This document shows, piece by piece, positions 1 to 8,505 of a stretch of 22,806 nucleotides of DNA. The stretch comes from a virus. The DNA is taken from positions 1 through 22,806 of the IMG/VR virus record IMGVR_UViG_3300010392_000930; one strand, written 5' to 3'. The notes under the pieces were generated by a model. That model did no database searches. It had not been told where the DNA came from and was given only the letters and a program-made list of their open reading frames with translations. Both the position numbers and the translations under genes were made by a program. Numbering within the stretch: position 1 is the stretch's first letter; each line of letters opens with the position of its first letter.

Positions 1-1275
1 AAGATTAGCCCTAGAGACCCCAACGGTGTTATTGTAAATAACATCAGTACTCACCACCCCGCTCTCTATGATCACGCCCTTGGTCATGGCGTTGAAGTTA
101 TTATGCTGAATTTGGTTGGCTGTAGACTGTCTAAATCCAAGACCGCGCAAGATGACCCCGTATCTATCTCTAGTTCCCACGGTTCTTAGTATTTCATTAT
201 CGTGGATCTTGTTGTAGTTCGATGCTATATCAAAGGCAACAAAGTCTTCTGTAACCGATGCTATGTCATCATACAGCAAAACAAAGTTATCACTAAAGTG
301 GTTGTGGTTTGATGAGTTGCTATCTTCATCGGGGATCAGTACTGCATTAAGGGATACCGCAAAATGATTGTCTTGAACGGCTAGATAGTTTTCATCGCCA
401 GATTTAACAACGCCTTTCACACCTCCAATAATGTGATTATTGTTAACAACAAGCCCCCCTGATCCGTTTACATTAACGGCGACGTCAAAGTACGTGAAAT
501 CGCAACTATCAACAATTACATTATTTGAATCAACACAGTCTAGGCAAATTGGAGTGAGAGCGCTCACACTATCACCTTGCAGTGTTGACTTATTGATAAC
601 TGACTGACTGGCCTTGTCTAGTCTGATGCAGGTTGACCAGTACCCTGAGTCAATGCCCGCAGCTTTGGATAATAGGAATTGGAATTGCTGGTTATATGGA
701 TTGCTTAGATTTCCTGTGTAATTCATGCCCGTATACAAGCCTAGATCCTTCGTGTATAGGCCTACATTCCTAAACACAAGTGGCGCTCGTATATCGGCAT
801 TACTATTATTTACAATAAACCCATCACAGCCGCTAAACACAAAATAATCATTTATATTTGACGCTCCTGTAAACTCAAATGTTACATCGTCAAGAGTTAT
901 TGTGTTGGTTAAGAAGTAGCTACCAATGACGGACACTTGCTTTATCTCATTGCCTTTAACCCAAGCCAGTACTCTATTGAATTGTGTAGATTGATCAATC
1001 TCAACACCAGACACCATGCCAAAGGTTCTAAGATCAATAGATGGGCCTTTGGCTAATAACTCAAGCTGATTCCCATTTGCTAAGTTATGATATGAGCCGC
1101 CGTCATCTATGCCTGTACCTGTCGGAACAACAATATATTGAGCGCCTCCGCCGTCGCTTGTGTCGTAGTATCGTGACGTTTTGACTGTATCACCGATCTT
1201 TAGGGTTTTATCTGCCTTTGCGTCTGCTATGGAGTCGTATTGGCCTTTAATCTTTCTTCTTACTGTAGTTACCAT
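1..1275 (-). CDS. Second tailspike / receptor-binding protein, beta-helix type (partial, C-terminus beyond left edge)
   Basis: The frame is open without a stop from the ATG at 1273-1275 to the window edge, giving at least 425 residues. A GAGAGG ribosome site lies 6 bases before the ATG, which supports this start. The first 25 residues are basic and short; no P22-type head-binding domain is present. Residues 27-86 (YYDTSDGGGAQYIVV ... GGSYHNLANGNQLELL) closely match residues 222-285 of the neighbouring spike. The rest is rich in Asn, Val and Ile with motifs such as NNNHIIGG, DNHFAV and HNNFNAM, the spacing expected of a right-handed parallel beta-helix. By family knowledge such proteins bind or cleave surface polysaccharide. 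How it attaches to the virion is unclear: it may dock on the first spike or on the tail. It is the last visible late gene. Confidence 0.85.
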   Translation of the reverse strand, partial: MVTTVRRKIKGQYDSIADAKADKTLKIGDTVKTSRYYDTSDGGGAQYIVVPTGTGIDDGGSYHNLANGNQLELLAKGPSIDLRTFGMVSGVEIDQSTQFNRVLAWVKGNEIKQVSVIGSYFLTNTITLDDVTFEFTGASNINDYFVFSGCDGFIVNNSNADIRAPLVFRNVGLYTKDLGLYTGMNYTGNLSNPYNQQFQFLLSKAAGIDSGYWSTCIRLDKASQSVINKSTLQGDSVSALTPICLDCVDSNNVIVDSCDFTYFDVAVNVNGSGGLVVNNNHIIGGVKGVVKSGDENYLAVQDNHFAVSLNAVLIPDEDSNSSNHNHFSDNFVLLYDDIASVTEDFVAFDIASNYNKIHDNEILRTVGTRDRYGVILRGLGFRQSTANQIQHNNFNAMTKGVIIESGVVSTDVIYNNTVGVSRANL

Positions 1276-1314
1276 TTTAAGCCTCTCTAATTCTTGCTTG
1301 GGTTAATTATCGCT

Positions 1315-3600
1315 TTATGTGGCAATAAGACCGTGATTGCGCATAGCGTTTAGGATTTGGTTTATTTTTGCCTGCTCATCCCCGCCTACAGAATCCCCTA
1401 TGGCTGCCTGCTGTGCGCCCAGAACTTTCACATCGTCCACACTGTAACTACCCACGGTATTAACACCACCTGAATTGGTGACTTTAAACTTAAGGCGATC
1501 ATCCCCGTCCCCAAAGTCCAGCAACCTACCCTCACTCCCGATATTGAAAACCACGGAATCAGGGTCGCTCATTACAAAACGATCTAGGTTTGTACAGTTG
1601 AAGTATTTGTTGTTGATAAGCTGATTGAAATTACCAGTACCGTTTGATGTGTCGTTACCACCATCAGCAATACCCGTAACATTGTTGTCACTAATGTTGT
1701 TGTTCGCACTTTGGGTTCCTGTAGGCGTGTACGTTTGGAGGATAAATGCATCGCCAAATGATATTGATGTATATAGGGGGTTTTTCCCATCAATAGTATT
1801 AAACCCAACACTACAGCCTACGCAGCCACTAAGATCGAATGCAATTCCACTCGTAAATGTTGTAGGCGGGATTGCACCATTATCCATAGTGTGGCCAATG
1901 TTTTTCACTGTGTTACCTAGCATGGTGACACCAGTGCAGTCATCCATCCTAAATGCGCGCCATGCGCCCTCATTTGTATTGCCAATAATAGAGGCACCCG
2001 ATATTGATGCGCCAATGTACTGTAGGCTGATCGGTAGCAACGTGTTTTGCCCGTGACAGCCAGTAATACTGATATTCTCGGCGGCGCGTTTAACTGTCAC
2101 CCCTGCACAGCTATTAATAGAGTTTTGATTGCGGATTTTGACGCTTTTTGTGATGCCAAATTCTATATTATCTCCTGACATATAGACGCCCGCGTCTCGC
2201 TGGCCATAGTCCGTACAGTCATAAACTTTTACGTTTACCGCGCCAGCGGCGAATAACCCCCCATCACCCCCTGCAAGATTCCAATGGTCGTAACTGCCTA
2301 CTGTTGTAATGCCCTCTAGGTGAACCTCATCAACCGCTGGCTGACTGCCGCTATCAGTGTAGTAGCACTGCATATATATGGCTTCAGCGGTTGCAGTGGT
2401 TCCGACATTGACTGGCGGGTACGGCACAGAGAATGGGACTGATGTGGAGTTCTTTTGCAAGCGTTGGTCAAACCTACCACCCACCCACTTCCAGTTTAGT
2501 AGCCTACTGGGCAGTCCCGCGCCGTCAGCGGGTACTGTGATTCTAATCATATCCCCGTCAATGTCATCCGCTATGAATACTGCACTATCATCGCAAAGCA
2601 CATCTAAATCACTAACGAAGTTGTCAATCAGTGCGCCATCGGTGTTTGCACCCTTGTTGCTGATAAAATACTCGCCATCGGGCACATATAAAGGGCGCCC
2701 AAATCTAATGGCATTTATAAGGCTTGATGATATATCTGTGGCGCCGTCATTCTTAGTCCCGAAAGATAGCAGATTGACGCGACCATCAATAATCAGTTCA
2801 AGTTGGTTGCCATTGGCCATATCGTGATATGAGCCGCCGTCATCCACACCCGTCCCGTTTGCCACTACTGCGTATGTAGCGCCTCCGCCATCGTTTTCCG
2901 CATAGTATCCAGCGGTTGCAACAATACTACCAATAGGTGTAACCGTGTCTGCTATAGCCTCAGCAATATTCTCGTAAGTGAGTGCTTGCAACTCTGACCA
3001 GTTTAGAAGTGTGCGGCCATTTACAGTGCTCCCTCCAACATTTAGCACCTCTGGAGCGTAGAAGATTATATCTATATTTGTACCTTCTGGCGGGGCTACG
3101 CTAAAGACAATATTACCATCGTCATCAACCGTATAATCCAAAGAGGGGTATTGCGTGACACCATCTAGGCGAACAAAAAAGACAGCCGGATCATAATCTT
3201 GCGTAGCGGGAGAGCTGTAAATGGTAGAATTACCATCGGCTATCTGTCTAGGATGAACCTCTGGAATAGATGCGGAGCTCTCGGCATTCACTCTACTGAA
3301 GTAGTAAACCTGATTGTCATTTCTGTCATCAACACGCATAGAGTATGCGCCATCGACTAGAAGTGTTACATAGTTCCCGCTGCCATCAACGGGATAGCCG
3401 CCAGCACTAGTCCTGACTGGCTGAGCCAAGGGAACTTCGTCTCCGTCCTCTTGCCTGCCAAAGACCTGCTTTTGATTTGATGGGATATCAGCAGCCATTA
3501 GATCTGGCTCACCTATCCATATTTTTGCATTGAATAGCGGTCTACCGCGCTCTGGATCACCAAAGTACCCTAACGGGAGTCTTACTATTGAGTTTGCCAT
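1315..3600 (-). CDS. Tailspike with P22-type head-binding domain and beta-helix body
   Basis: 761 residues, start supported by AAGGTG upstream of the ATG. Residues 1-105 match the P22 gp9 head-binding domain (IWIGEPDL at 27-34, then VFGRQEDG, PLAQPVRTSAGGYPV, YSMRVDD), which fixes the spike to the tail hub. Residues 140-183 (FFVRLDGVTQYPSLDYTVDDD ... IDIIFYAP) resemble a connector found in many podophage spikes. Residues 222-285 are the module shared with the next gene. The segment from about 290 to 640 has beta-helix character (SITGCHGQN, ASIIGNTNEG, VTMLGNTVKN). The C-terminus ends in an LNAMRNHGLIAT helix, a motif seen at the ends of trimeric phage fibres and at the P22 needle end (LRAHGLID). 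Expected to be a homotrimeric adhesin or glycan-degrading enzyme; no catalytic residues can be assigned by eye. Confidence 0.9.
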   Translation of the reverse strand: MANSIVRLPLGYFGDPERGRPLFNAKIWIGEPDLMAADIPSNQKQVFGRQEDGDEVPLAQPVRTSAGGYPVDGSGNYVTLLVDGAYSMRVDDRNDNQVYYFSRVNAESSASIPEVHPRQIADGNSTIYSSPATQDYDPAVFFVRLDGVTQYPSLDYTVDDDGNIVFSVAPPEGTNIDIIFYAPEVLNVGGSTVNGRTLLNWSELQALTYENIAEAIADTVTPIGSIVATAGYYAENDGGGATYAVVANGTGVDDGGSYHDMANGNQLELIIDGRVNLLSFGTKNDGATDISSSLINAIRFGRPLYVPDGEYFISNKGANTDGALIDNFVSDLDVLCDDSAVFIADDIDGDMIRITVPADGAGLPSRLLNWKWVGGRFDQRLQKNSTSVPFSVPYPPVNVGTTATAEAIYMQCYYTDSGSQPAVDEVHLEGITTVGSYDHWNLAGGDGGLFAAGAVNVKVYDCTDYGQRDAGVYMSGDNIEFGITKSVKIRNQNSINSCAGVTVKRAAENISITGCHGQNTLLPISLQYIGASISGASIIGNTNEGAWRAFRMDDCTGVTMLGNTVKNIGHTMDNGAIPPTTFTSGIAFDLSGCVGCSVGFNTIDGKNPLYTSISFGDAFILQTYTPTGTQSANNNISDNNVTGIADGGNDTSNGTGNFNQLINNKYFNCTNLDRFVMSDPDSVVFNIGSEGRLLDFGDGDDRLKFKVTNSGGVNTVGSYSVDDVKVLGAQQAAIGDSVGGDEQAKINQILNAMRNHGLIAT

Positions 3601-3636
3601 GTTTCACCTTTTGATTTTGGTTTGTGGTGATTGTGT

Positions 3637-5520
3637 TTATTTGCTTAAAAGCGTTTTAATTGATTTCAGGGCGTTGGCTTCATTAATCCCTCTAGCTTTC
3701 TCTGCTGCCTTGGCCACGCCTTTAATAGCTAGGTCACCCATTCCTGTAGGTGTTGCCGATCTTGCTGCGCCTTCTATAGCTTGCTCCACCTGACCTTGTA
3801 AGGATGTTCTAGCTACAGGGCCGAATACTCTGTCTAGCTCGTCCACAAATAAAGTCTGAGATAATAGGTCGTCATCGAAGGTGGTACCGTATTTCTTGGC
3901 CACGCCTTCAATTTCATCAATGGAATCCAAGAGCCTAACCCTTGACTGAGCATTGCTCATAAGGCGGCGCAACAAAGTTCCCGTAGCTTTATCTGCGCTA
4001 CCACTAGATAAATCCATCTTACGCCCTGCCACATCTTGCAAGGCATCTAAGGCGCTTATCGTATCGGCGTACTTTGTATTGGCTGCATCGTATTTAGGGA
4101 AGTTTTCATCAAGGATTTGATCAAGGCTAGACCGTAGATTCTTAAGCACTCGCTCAGTCTTTCCGCCCAACCCCTCGCCCTGCTTCCCGTAGGTTACGTT
4201 TTCATCAATGTACTTTTTGACTCTATGCAACTCATAAGCGTTAGGTGCCTTATCTTTGGCCAGTCTTGCCACTATGCGCTTAATGGCCATTTCTGGAGCG
4301 GTCAAGTCTTCGATGTCTGAGCCTTTAAAATTAGGAGTTATCTTTCCATCTCTGCGCTCTAGGGTTACACCCATTTCATCCAAGTCATTCATAAAACGAT
4401 TAATAGCGGGCGAGCTATCGACATCAACACCCTTTAGCTCTTGAGATGCTTTCTCTAATTCTTGGCCAGCATCTTTATTGGTCTTTCTGATAGTTTTAAC
4501 GCGCTCCATTAGGGAGTCACCAGCAACGTCACTAGGGCGATTCCTAATAGCAAAAGCCTTATTCTTTTTGCCTTTTTCTAACACATCAACCATCTTGGAC
4601 ATTTTAGATCTGTCAGTCTTAGAGCCAGCTTTAACCGCTGCAATGACTCCCTCGTCAAACCCTTGCTTGATCGTCTCGACCGCTGCCCTATCTGTAGTTA
4701 CTTTTGGGCCGCCAATATCTAGGGCTTGCCTAAGTTTGCTAGTAGCTTGCGGGCCTTCTAGCACTGGCACACCTTCAGGTGCTCTAGTTGTAGGATCTTT
4801 TAATTTAAATCTTGCCGTCTCTACATCAGGCTCACCAGCCTGAAGCATTCGCCCTATCTTCTGCTTAGTCGGGCTTTGATATTTGAATACACCGCCCGCA
4901 ACCTCCGCAACCTTCGCTGCCGGAGCTGCTGCCTTAGCAACCTGTGGCACAGCCGCCCTTCCAAGTTGCGCCGCCTGCTGAACAGGACCGGCCAGTCCAG
5001 CTAAAGGAGCTAATGCCTCACCCGCCTCACCAATGGCTTGCACATATTCCCGACCTGTTTCCGTCCTAGGCGCATAAGTAAGATCTTGCATTAGGTCTGC
5101 TGCGCGTTGTTCAATCCTATCCGCTGCCTCTCGTGATCCGAACTCACCTGATCGGATTTCCTCAGCCAGTCCTTGCAAGGTACCTCCAATCATTCCAAGC
5201 GTTCCGCCAGTTGCACCAGTGGCAGCGGTTAAGGCTGCTTCTCCCGCGCCTACAGCTTTTTCGCCAATAGTGGGTTCTGGTTGTGGCGCTTCTGGTTTTA
5301 TCTCGCCGTAAATATCAGGAATATCACCACTTCTAGCTTCAAACTCCTGCTGGGTTAGGCTCTGAGGAATTGGCTCGCCTGCCGATGGCGGCTTCATATC
5401 GTCTAGAAAGTCCTGCTCAGTGGCAAAACCTGAAGCAATAGCTTTTTGCATAATGGCTTCTTTTGGCGTCCCTTCTGGAACGCCTTTTATAATCTTACCG
5501 TTAGGTAGGCGAACATCCAT
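3637..5520 (-). CDS. P22 gp16-like DNA ejection (internal virion) protein
   Basis: 627 residues; P22 gp16 is 609. The N-terminus (VRLPNGKIIKGVPEGTPKEAI) is the short 'PNG...PEGT' module that also begins P22 gp16 (ANGKTFTFPDGTSTED). Residues 88-119 form a Gly/Ala-rich hydrophobic stretch (AALTAATGATGGTLGMIGG) that could insert in a membrane. The remainder is charged and largely helical. It is the last of three consecutive genes in the P22 order 7-20-16. By homology it is packed inside the capsid and injected with the DNA to help it cross the cell envelope. Its ATG overlaps the previous stop (TAATG), so translation is probably coupled. The assignment rests mostly on position, length and the N-terminal module. 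Confidence 0.8.
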   Translation of the reverse strand: MDVRLPNGKIIKGVPEGTPKEAIMQKAIASGFATEQDFLDDMKPPSAGEPIPQSLTQQEFEARSGDIPDIYGEIKPEAPQPEPTIGEKAVGAGEAALTAATGATGGTLGMIGGTLQGLAEEIRSGEFGSREAADRIEQRAADLMQDLTYAPRTETGREYVQAIGEAGEALAPLAGLAGPVQQAAQLGRAAVPQVAKAAAPAAKVAEVAGGVFKYQSPTKQKIGRMLQAGEPDVETARFKLKDPTTRAPEGVPVLEGPQATSKLRQALDIGGPKVTTDRAAVETIKQGFDEGVIAAVKAGSKTDRSKMSKMVDVLEKGKKNKAFAIRNRPSDVAGDSLMERVKTIRKTNKDAGQELEKASQELKGVDVDSSPAINRFMNDLDEMGVTLERRDGKITPNFKGSDIEDLTAPEMAIKRIVARLAKDKAPNAYELHRVKKYIDENVTYGKQGEGLGGKTERVLKNLRSSLDQILDENFPKYDAANTKYADTISALDALQDVAGRKMDLSSGSADKATGTLLRRLMSNAQSRVRLLDSIDEIEGVAKKYGTTFDDDLLSQTLFVDELDRVFGPVARTSLQGQVEQAIEGAARSATPTGMGDLAIKGVAKAAEKARGINEANALKSIKTLLSK

Positions 5521-6404
5521 TACATATCCCCCCAGTTAACCACTTGAGTGTCTTTTGTTGGGAGCTTTCCGGCTATCTTGTTTTTAGCTTTGGTCGTCAT
5601 CTCTTCAATGTAATTAAGCTCCCGCTTGAATTCATCTTCAGACATACTTAAATCAAGCGCCGAAGCTGCGGCGGCTAGTTTTTTACCTTCATTCTCAGAA
5701 AGCGCCCCCATTCCTTTTAGCCTACCAACCTCATTCAAAAATTGCTGGCTTTTCAACTGCTCCAATCTAGCCTCAAAGTTAGCCGCCTCTGATCCTGCTA
5801 TTGTTGGAAGTAAGGAGCTAGTCCCTACCGCAGCTTCTAGGCCGCCACCAGTCTTTAATTGCGTGATTGTGTTCAGTGTGCTTTCAACGGTTGCCAAGTC
5901 GGACTCCAAGCCCTCTTGTACGTCTCGCTTAGACTGATCTAGCTTTGATCGCCTATCTTGTATCTTTAGTTGCAACTCTTCACGCTTAAGTTCGTTATCT
6001 TCACGCTTTAATTGTTGCTCTAACTTTCTGGCCTGATTTTCTAGTTTACGCTGCTCTAGTGCCATCTTCTTAACGTCTATGGATTCACGCTGATAAGGCG
6101 TAATTTCTTCAGGCTGGCCGATCTGCTCTAATTGAGCCTGCTCCATTTGTAGGGTGGTTTGCTGTCGTAATTGCTGGGCCTGCTTAGGGTATTTGGTGAA
6201 AACCTCAGTTAATAACTGCTGTTTAATCTTTGGATCTTGAGCGGCATTAACCTGACCCATAGCCGTTAAGAACTCTTGAGCTTTGACCGCTTCTTGCTCT
6301 TGTTGGCGCTCTTGTGCAAAGTAGCCGCCAGTAGCCTTGGCAAGATCGCCTAGGCCGCCCATGCCAAAAGACAAAGCGGGAGTCACTGTAAAAGGATTAG
6401 CCAT
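5520..6404 (-). CDS. P22 gp20-like DNA ejection protein
   Basis: 294 residues, shorter than P22 gp20 (471). Residues 110-180 are a long charged, Gln/Lys/Glu-rich heptad region, a probable coiled coil. Residues 187-268 carry a block typical of phage DNA-transfer proteins: GLEAAVGTSSLLP, then FEARLEQLKSQQFLNEV, then LKGMGALSENEGKKLAAA, then FKRELNYIEEM. It overlaps the previous gene by 8 bases and the next by one base (TAATG), giving a coupled ejection-protein operon. By homology it enters the cell with gp7 and gp16 homologues and forms part of a trans-envelope channel. The identification as gp20-like is from order and the C-terminal block. Confidence 0.8.
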   Translation of the reverse strand: MANPFTVTPALSFGMGGLGDLAKATGGYFAQERQQEQEAVKAQEFLTAMGQVNAAQDPKIKQQLLTEVFTKYPKQAQQLRQQTTLQMEQAQLEQIGQPEEITPYQRESIDVKKMALEQRKLENQARKLEQQLKREDNELKREELQLKIQDRRSKLDQSKRDVQEGLESDLATVESTLNTITQLKTGGGLEAAVGTSSLLPTIAGSEAANFEARLEQLKSQQFLNEVGRLKGMGALSENEGKKLAAAASALDLSMSEDEFKRELNYIEEMTTKAKNKIAGKLPTKDTQVVNWGDM

Positions 6405-7338
6405 TTTTAATTTCCTCTAGGCGCTGCTCTACCAATTCTTTATGGATGCGCTTATATCCATCTTCACCCGTTACAACCAAATCAGGCCAGACCTGTTCAA
6501 CATCCTGAGCTAGATAGCCGCGCTCTTTGCCGCTCTTGCCTAGCCTCTCAGCCTCGCCATTCCACTCCCATTCGTAATAAGGGATGAATGGATGCGACGT
6601 GTGCTTGATTAGGTTTATATTTTCTTTTAGTCGTTTATCAGATATGGCCGCCGCTCCTAGCATTCCACCAAGTCCTAGGAGATTTCCCATGGCTTGCTGC
6701 TCAGCTTGCGCCCCTGCCGTAATGCCTTGGGCTTGCGTTGCCCCGATGCCCGCCTGAGCTTGTGCGATCTGAGGGACCATGCTTGGTAGACTTGCAAGCG
6801 AACCAAGACCTGCTAGTCGCTGCTGCTCTTGCTGTTGTTGCTGCCCAAACGATTGCATAAGTGCTTCATTTTGAAGTTGGGTGTTGTAATTAATTAAACT
6901 TGATGTTGTCGCGCCGCCACGAAGACCCCCGCCCGACGCTGTTGCTCGTCTAGCTAAGGACTCTTCACCAGCTTCTCGACCACCTAAAATGGATTGGTAA
7001 AGCGCGCTATCTTTGGCTTGAGCTATCTGCTGCTCTTGTGTTGGGCGTGTAGGATCAATCTGGCTGAAATCATACTGTCCTGTAGGGTTTCCGGCGGCAT
7101 CCAATTGAGGAGTTAGGCCAATTCCGTAATACGCACCTAGCTGACTGAGAGCGCCCTCGCGGAAAGCTTGTGGCATTGCTTCAGTCTGCATTAGGTAGTC
7201 CAATGCCTCTCGCTGAGCCTCGGCGCTTATTCCGGCCGCATCTTTAGCTGCTTCTGAAGCTGTCTCACCCGTAAGGCCGCCGTACAATTGTGTACCCGCA
7301 TCTTCTAGTCCTGCAAAGGCGTTGCTTGCATCACCCAT
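6397..7338 (-). CDS. P22 gp7-like ejection protein with C-terminal S74-type chaperone domain
   Basis: 313 residues. Residues 1-230 are rich in Ala, Gln and Gly with stretches such as GQQQQQEQQ and AQAQAGIGATQAQG, common in internal virion proteins; LLGLGGMLGAAA before residue 231 is hydrophobic. Residues 232-313 match the peptidase_S74 / intramolecular chaperone family: SDKRLKENI at 233-241 (the SDxRLKxNI signature with candidate Ser233 and Lys238) and GYLAQDVEQVWPDLV at 274-288. That domain normally ends tail spikes and fibres, trimerises them and cuts itself off. Here it is short, about 80 residues, and lies on a protein in the gp7 position. Whether cleavage occurs cannot be told from sequence. 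It overlaps both neighbours by 8 bases. Confidence 0.8.
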   Translation of the reverse strand: MGDASNAFAGLEDAGTQLYGGLTGETASEAAKDAAGISAEAQREALDYLMQTEAMPQAFREGALSQLGAYYGIGLTPQLDAAGNPTGQYDFSQIDPTRPTQEQQIAQAKDSALYQSILGGREAGEESLARRATASGGGLRGGATTSSLINYNTQLQNEALMQSFGQQQQQEQQRLAGLGSLASLPSMVPQIAQAQAGIGATQAQGITAGAQAEQQAMGNLLGLGGMLGAAAISDKRLKENINLIKHTSHPFIPYYEWEWNGEAERLGKSGKERGYLAQDVEQVWPDLVVTGEDGYKRIHKELVEQRLEEIKNG

Positions 7339-7783
7339 CTATATCCTTCCTCTGTAGACCCATTATGTAGCGGTCTATTAGTTGGCCGCCTTTCATTATT
7401 GATTTCTTGTCCAAGCCTTCATCTTCAAAGCCCGCGAACTTCGCAAAATTGTAAACATCCTGATAAATCACAGGAATCTTACAAATAAACTTTTGAATTT
7501 CTGGCGCTGCATTCTTCTTCATCTCAGAGAAAAACAACTTAGGCATTTGCTTTGCCTTATCTCTATGCCTTTCCGGTATGTTTATATGGATAGTCATTGT
7601 TGTTTTATTTTCAGGATGAAGCCTAATAAACCCTATTAGCTCATCACCGAAGACGCCTACATATAAGTGATCTCTATGAAGCCTAATATTATCAGCATTC
7701 GTATAGTCATCAGAGATTCTATCTAAAAGCTCAGCGTCTATGATTTCCGACGCTTGATCCGGTGTTATTAGCTCAAACCTCAT
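7331..7783 (-). CDS. P22 gp14-like protein (DUF2824, GNAT-like fold)
   Basis: 150 residues, between the needle and gp7-like genes exactly as gene 14 is in P22 (172 residues). The sequence shows an acetyltransferase-like pattern: HLYVGVFGDELIGFIRLHPEN as a beta hairpin, TMTIHINIPERHRDKAKQM as the strand and helix over the cofactor site, and a C-terminal FAKFAGFEDEGL segment. The canonical acetyl-CoA loop (R/QxxGxG/A) is replaced by RHRDKA, so activity is doubtful. In P22 gp14 affects head assembly, but its role is poorly defined. It overlaps the needle gene by 4 bases (ATGA) and the next gene by 8. Confidence 0.75.
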   Translation of the reverse strand: MRFELITPDQASEIIDAELLDRISDDYTNADNIRLHRDHLYVGVFGDELIGFIRLHPENKTTMTIHINIPERHRDKAKQMPKLFFSEMKKNAAPEIQKFICKIPVIYQDVYNFAKFAGFEDEGLDKKSIMKGGQLIDRYIMGLQRKDIDG

Positions 7784-8505
7784 ACTGTATTCATCTGCTT
7801 GGCGTCCTTCATTTGCTGTAGAAGGTCGTTGAATTGAGTGATCAAATCTAATACATCATTATTAATCAGTGAGTTAATCTTGGCCTTACATTCGTTTGTT
7901 AAAGCGGTTTGCTGATCCGCATAAGCTTGGTCATAAGTGGCGGGAGCCGCGCCCACGTCCGCCGTAGCTATGACTGTGGTGGTAGCAGATACATCGGCCA
8001 CCAAGTCAGCTAAAAGCACAGCACCACCTATGGCGGTTTGCGCATAATCCTCAGTACCCACATTATCACCAGTTACACCATGAGCAGCCGTTAGCGCCTC
8101 ATGCGTGTCTAGGTTAGCCGCACCTTCATCTATGGCCGCTTGCACCTCGATAGCTGTATAGCCGCTAGTGGTGCCATCATAAGAGATTGCGCTAGCGGCA
8201 TGAGCGCCTGCCGTGTTACCTATATGATCACTTATAGCTATGGCGTTAGCGGCTATATTGTCTGCGTTATTGCTAACGCCTAACGTGTTAGAGTCTATTT
8301 CGTCCTGCTGATCTATGTTTGTTTGTGTGTTTACAGCAACTTGCTCCTGAAGAGTGCTGCTTTCTTCATTTAGAGTCGTCACCTCTTCTCGCGCTTCGAT
8401 GTAATCTTTAATAAATGAATCGGGCAGCGAGGTCATAGCTTTTAGATCTTTATAGGAGAATCTAAACTGCCTACGCCTTAACGCCTCTTCTTTAGATATA
8501 GCCAT
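7780..8505 (-). CDS. Tail needle-like protein (P22 gp26 position)
   Basis: 241 residues; P22 gp26 is 233. Residues 1-35 form a basic head, and residues 36-94 are a heptad-rich coiled coil (REEVTTLNEESSTLQEQV, then NTLGVSNNADNIAANAIAI). The middle has the fibre-type segments YTAIEVQAAIDEG and AAHGVTGDNVGTEDYAQTAI. The C-terminal 45 residues are helical again (INSLINNDVLDLITQFNDLL). Such a layout suits a trimeric fibre that plugs the portal channel and pierces the outer membrane. It lies directly after the gp10-like gene with a one-base stop/start overlap, as in P22. Sequence identity with gp26 itself is low, so the call is from position, size and coiled-coil architecture. Confidence 0.7.
   Translation of the reverse strand: MAISKEEALRRRQFRFSYKDLKAMTSLPDSFIKDYIEAREEVTTLNEESSTLQEQVAVNTQTNIDQQDEIDSNTLGVSNNADNIAANAIAISDHIGNTAGAHAASAISYDGTTSGYTAIEVQAAIDEGAANLDTHEALTAAHGVTGDNVGTEDYAQTAIGGAVLLADLVADVSATTTVIATADVGAAPATYDQAYADQQTALTNECKAKINSLINNDVLDLITQFNDLLQQMKDAKQMNTV

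Noticed and set aside
1625-2827. Plus-strand open frames of 143 and 149 codons inside the first spike gene
   Set aside because: They mirror the spike's repetitive sequence, have protein-unlike composition and lack ribosome sites; shadows of the real gene.
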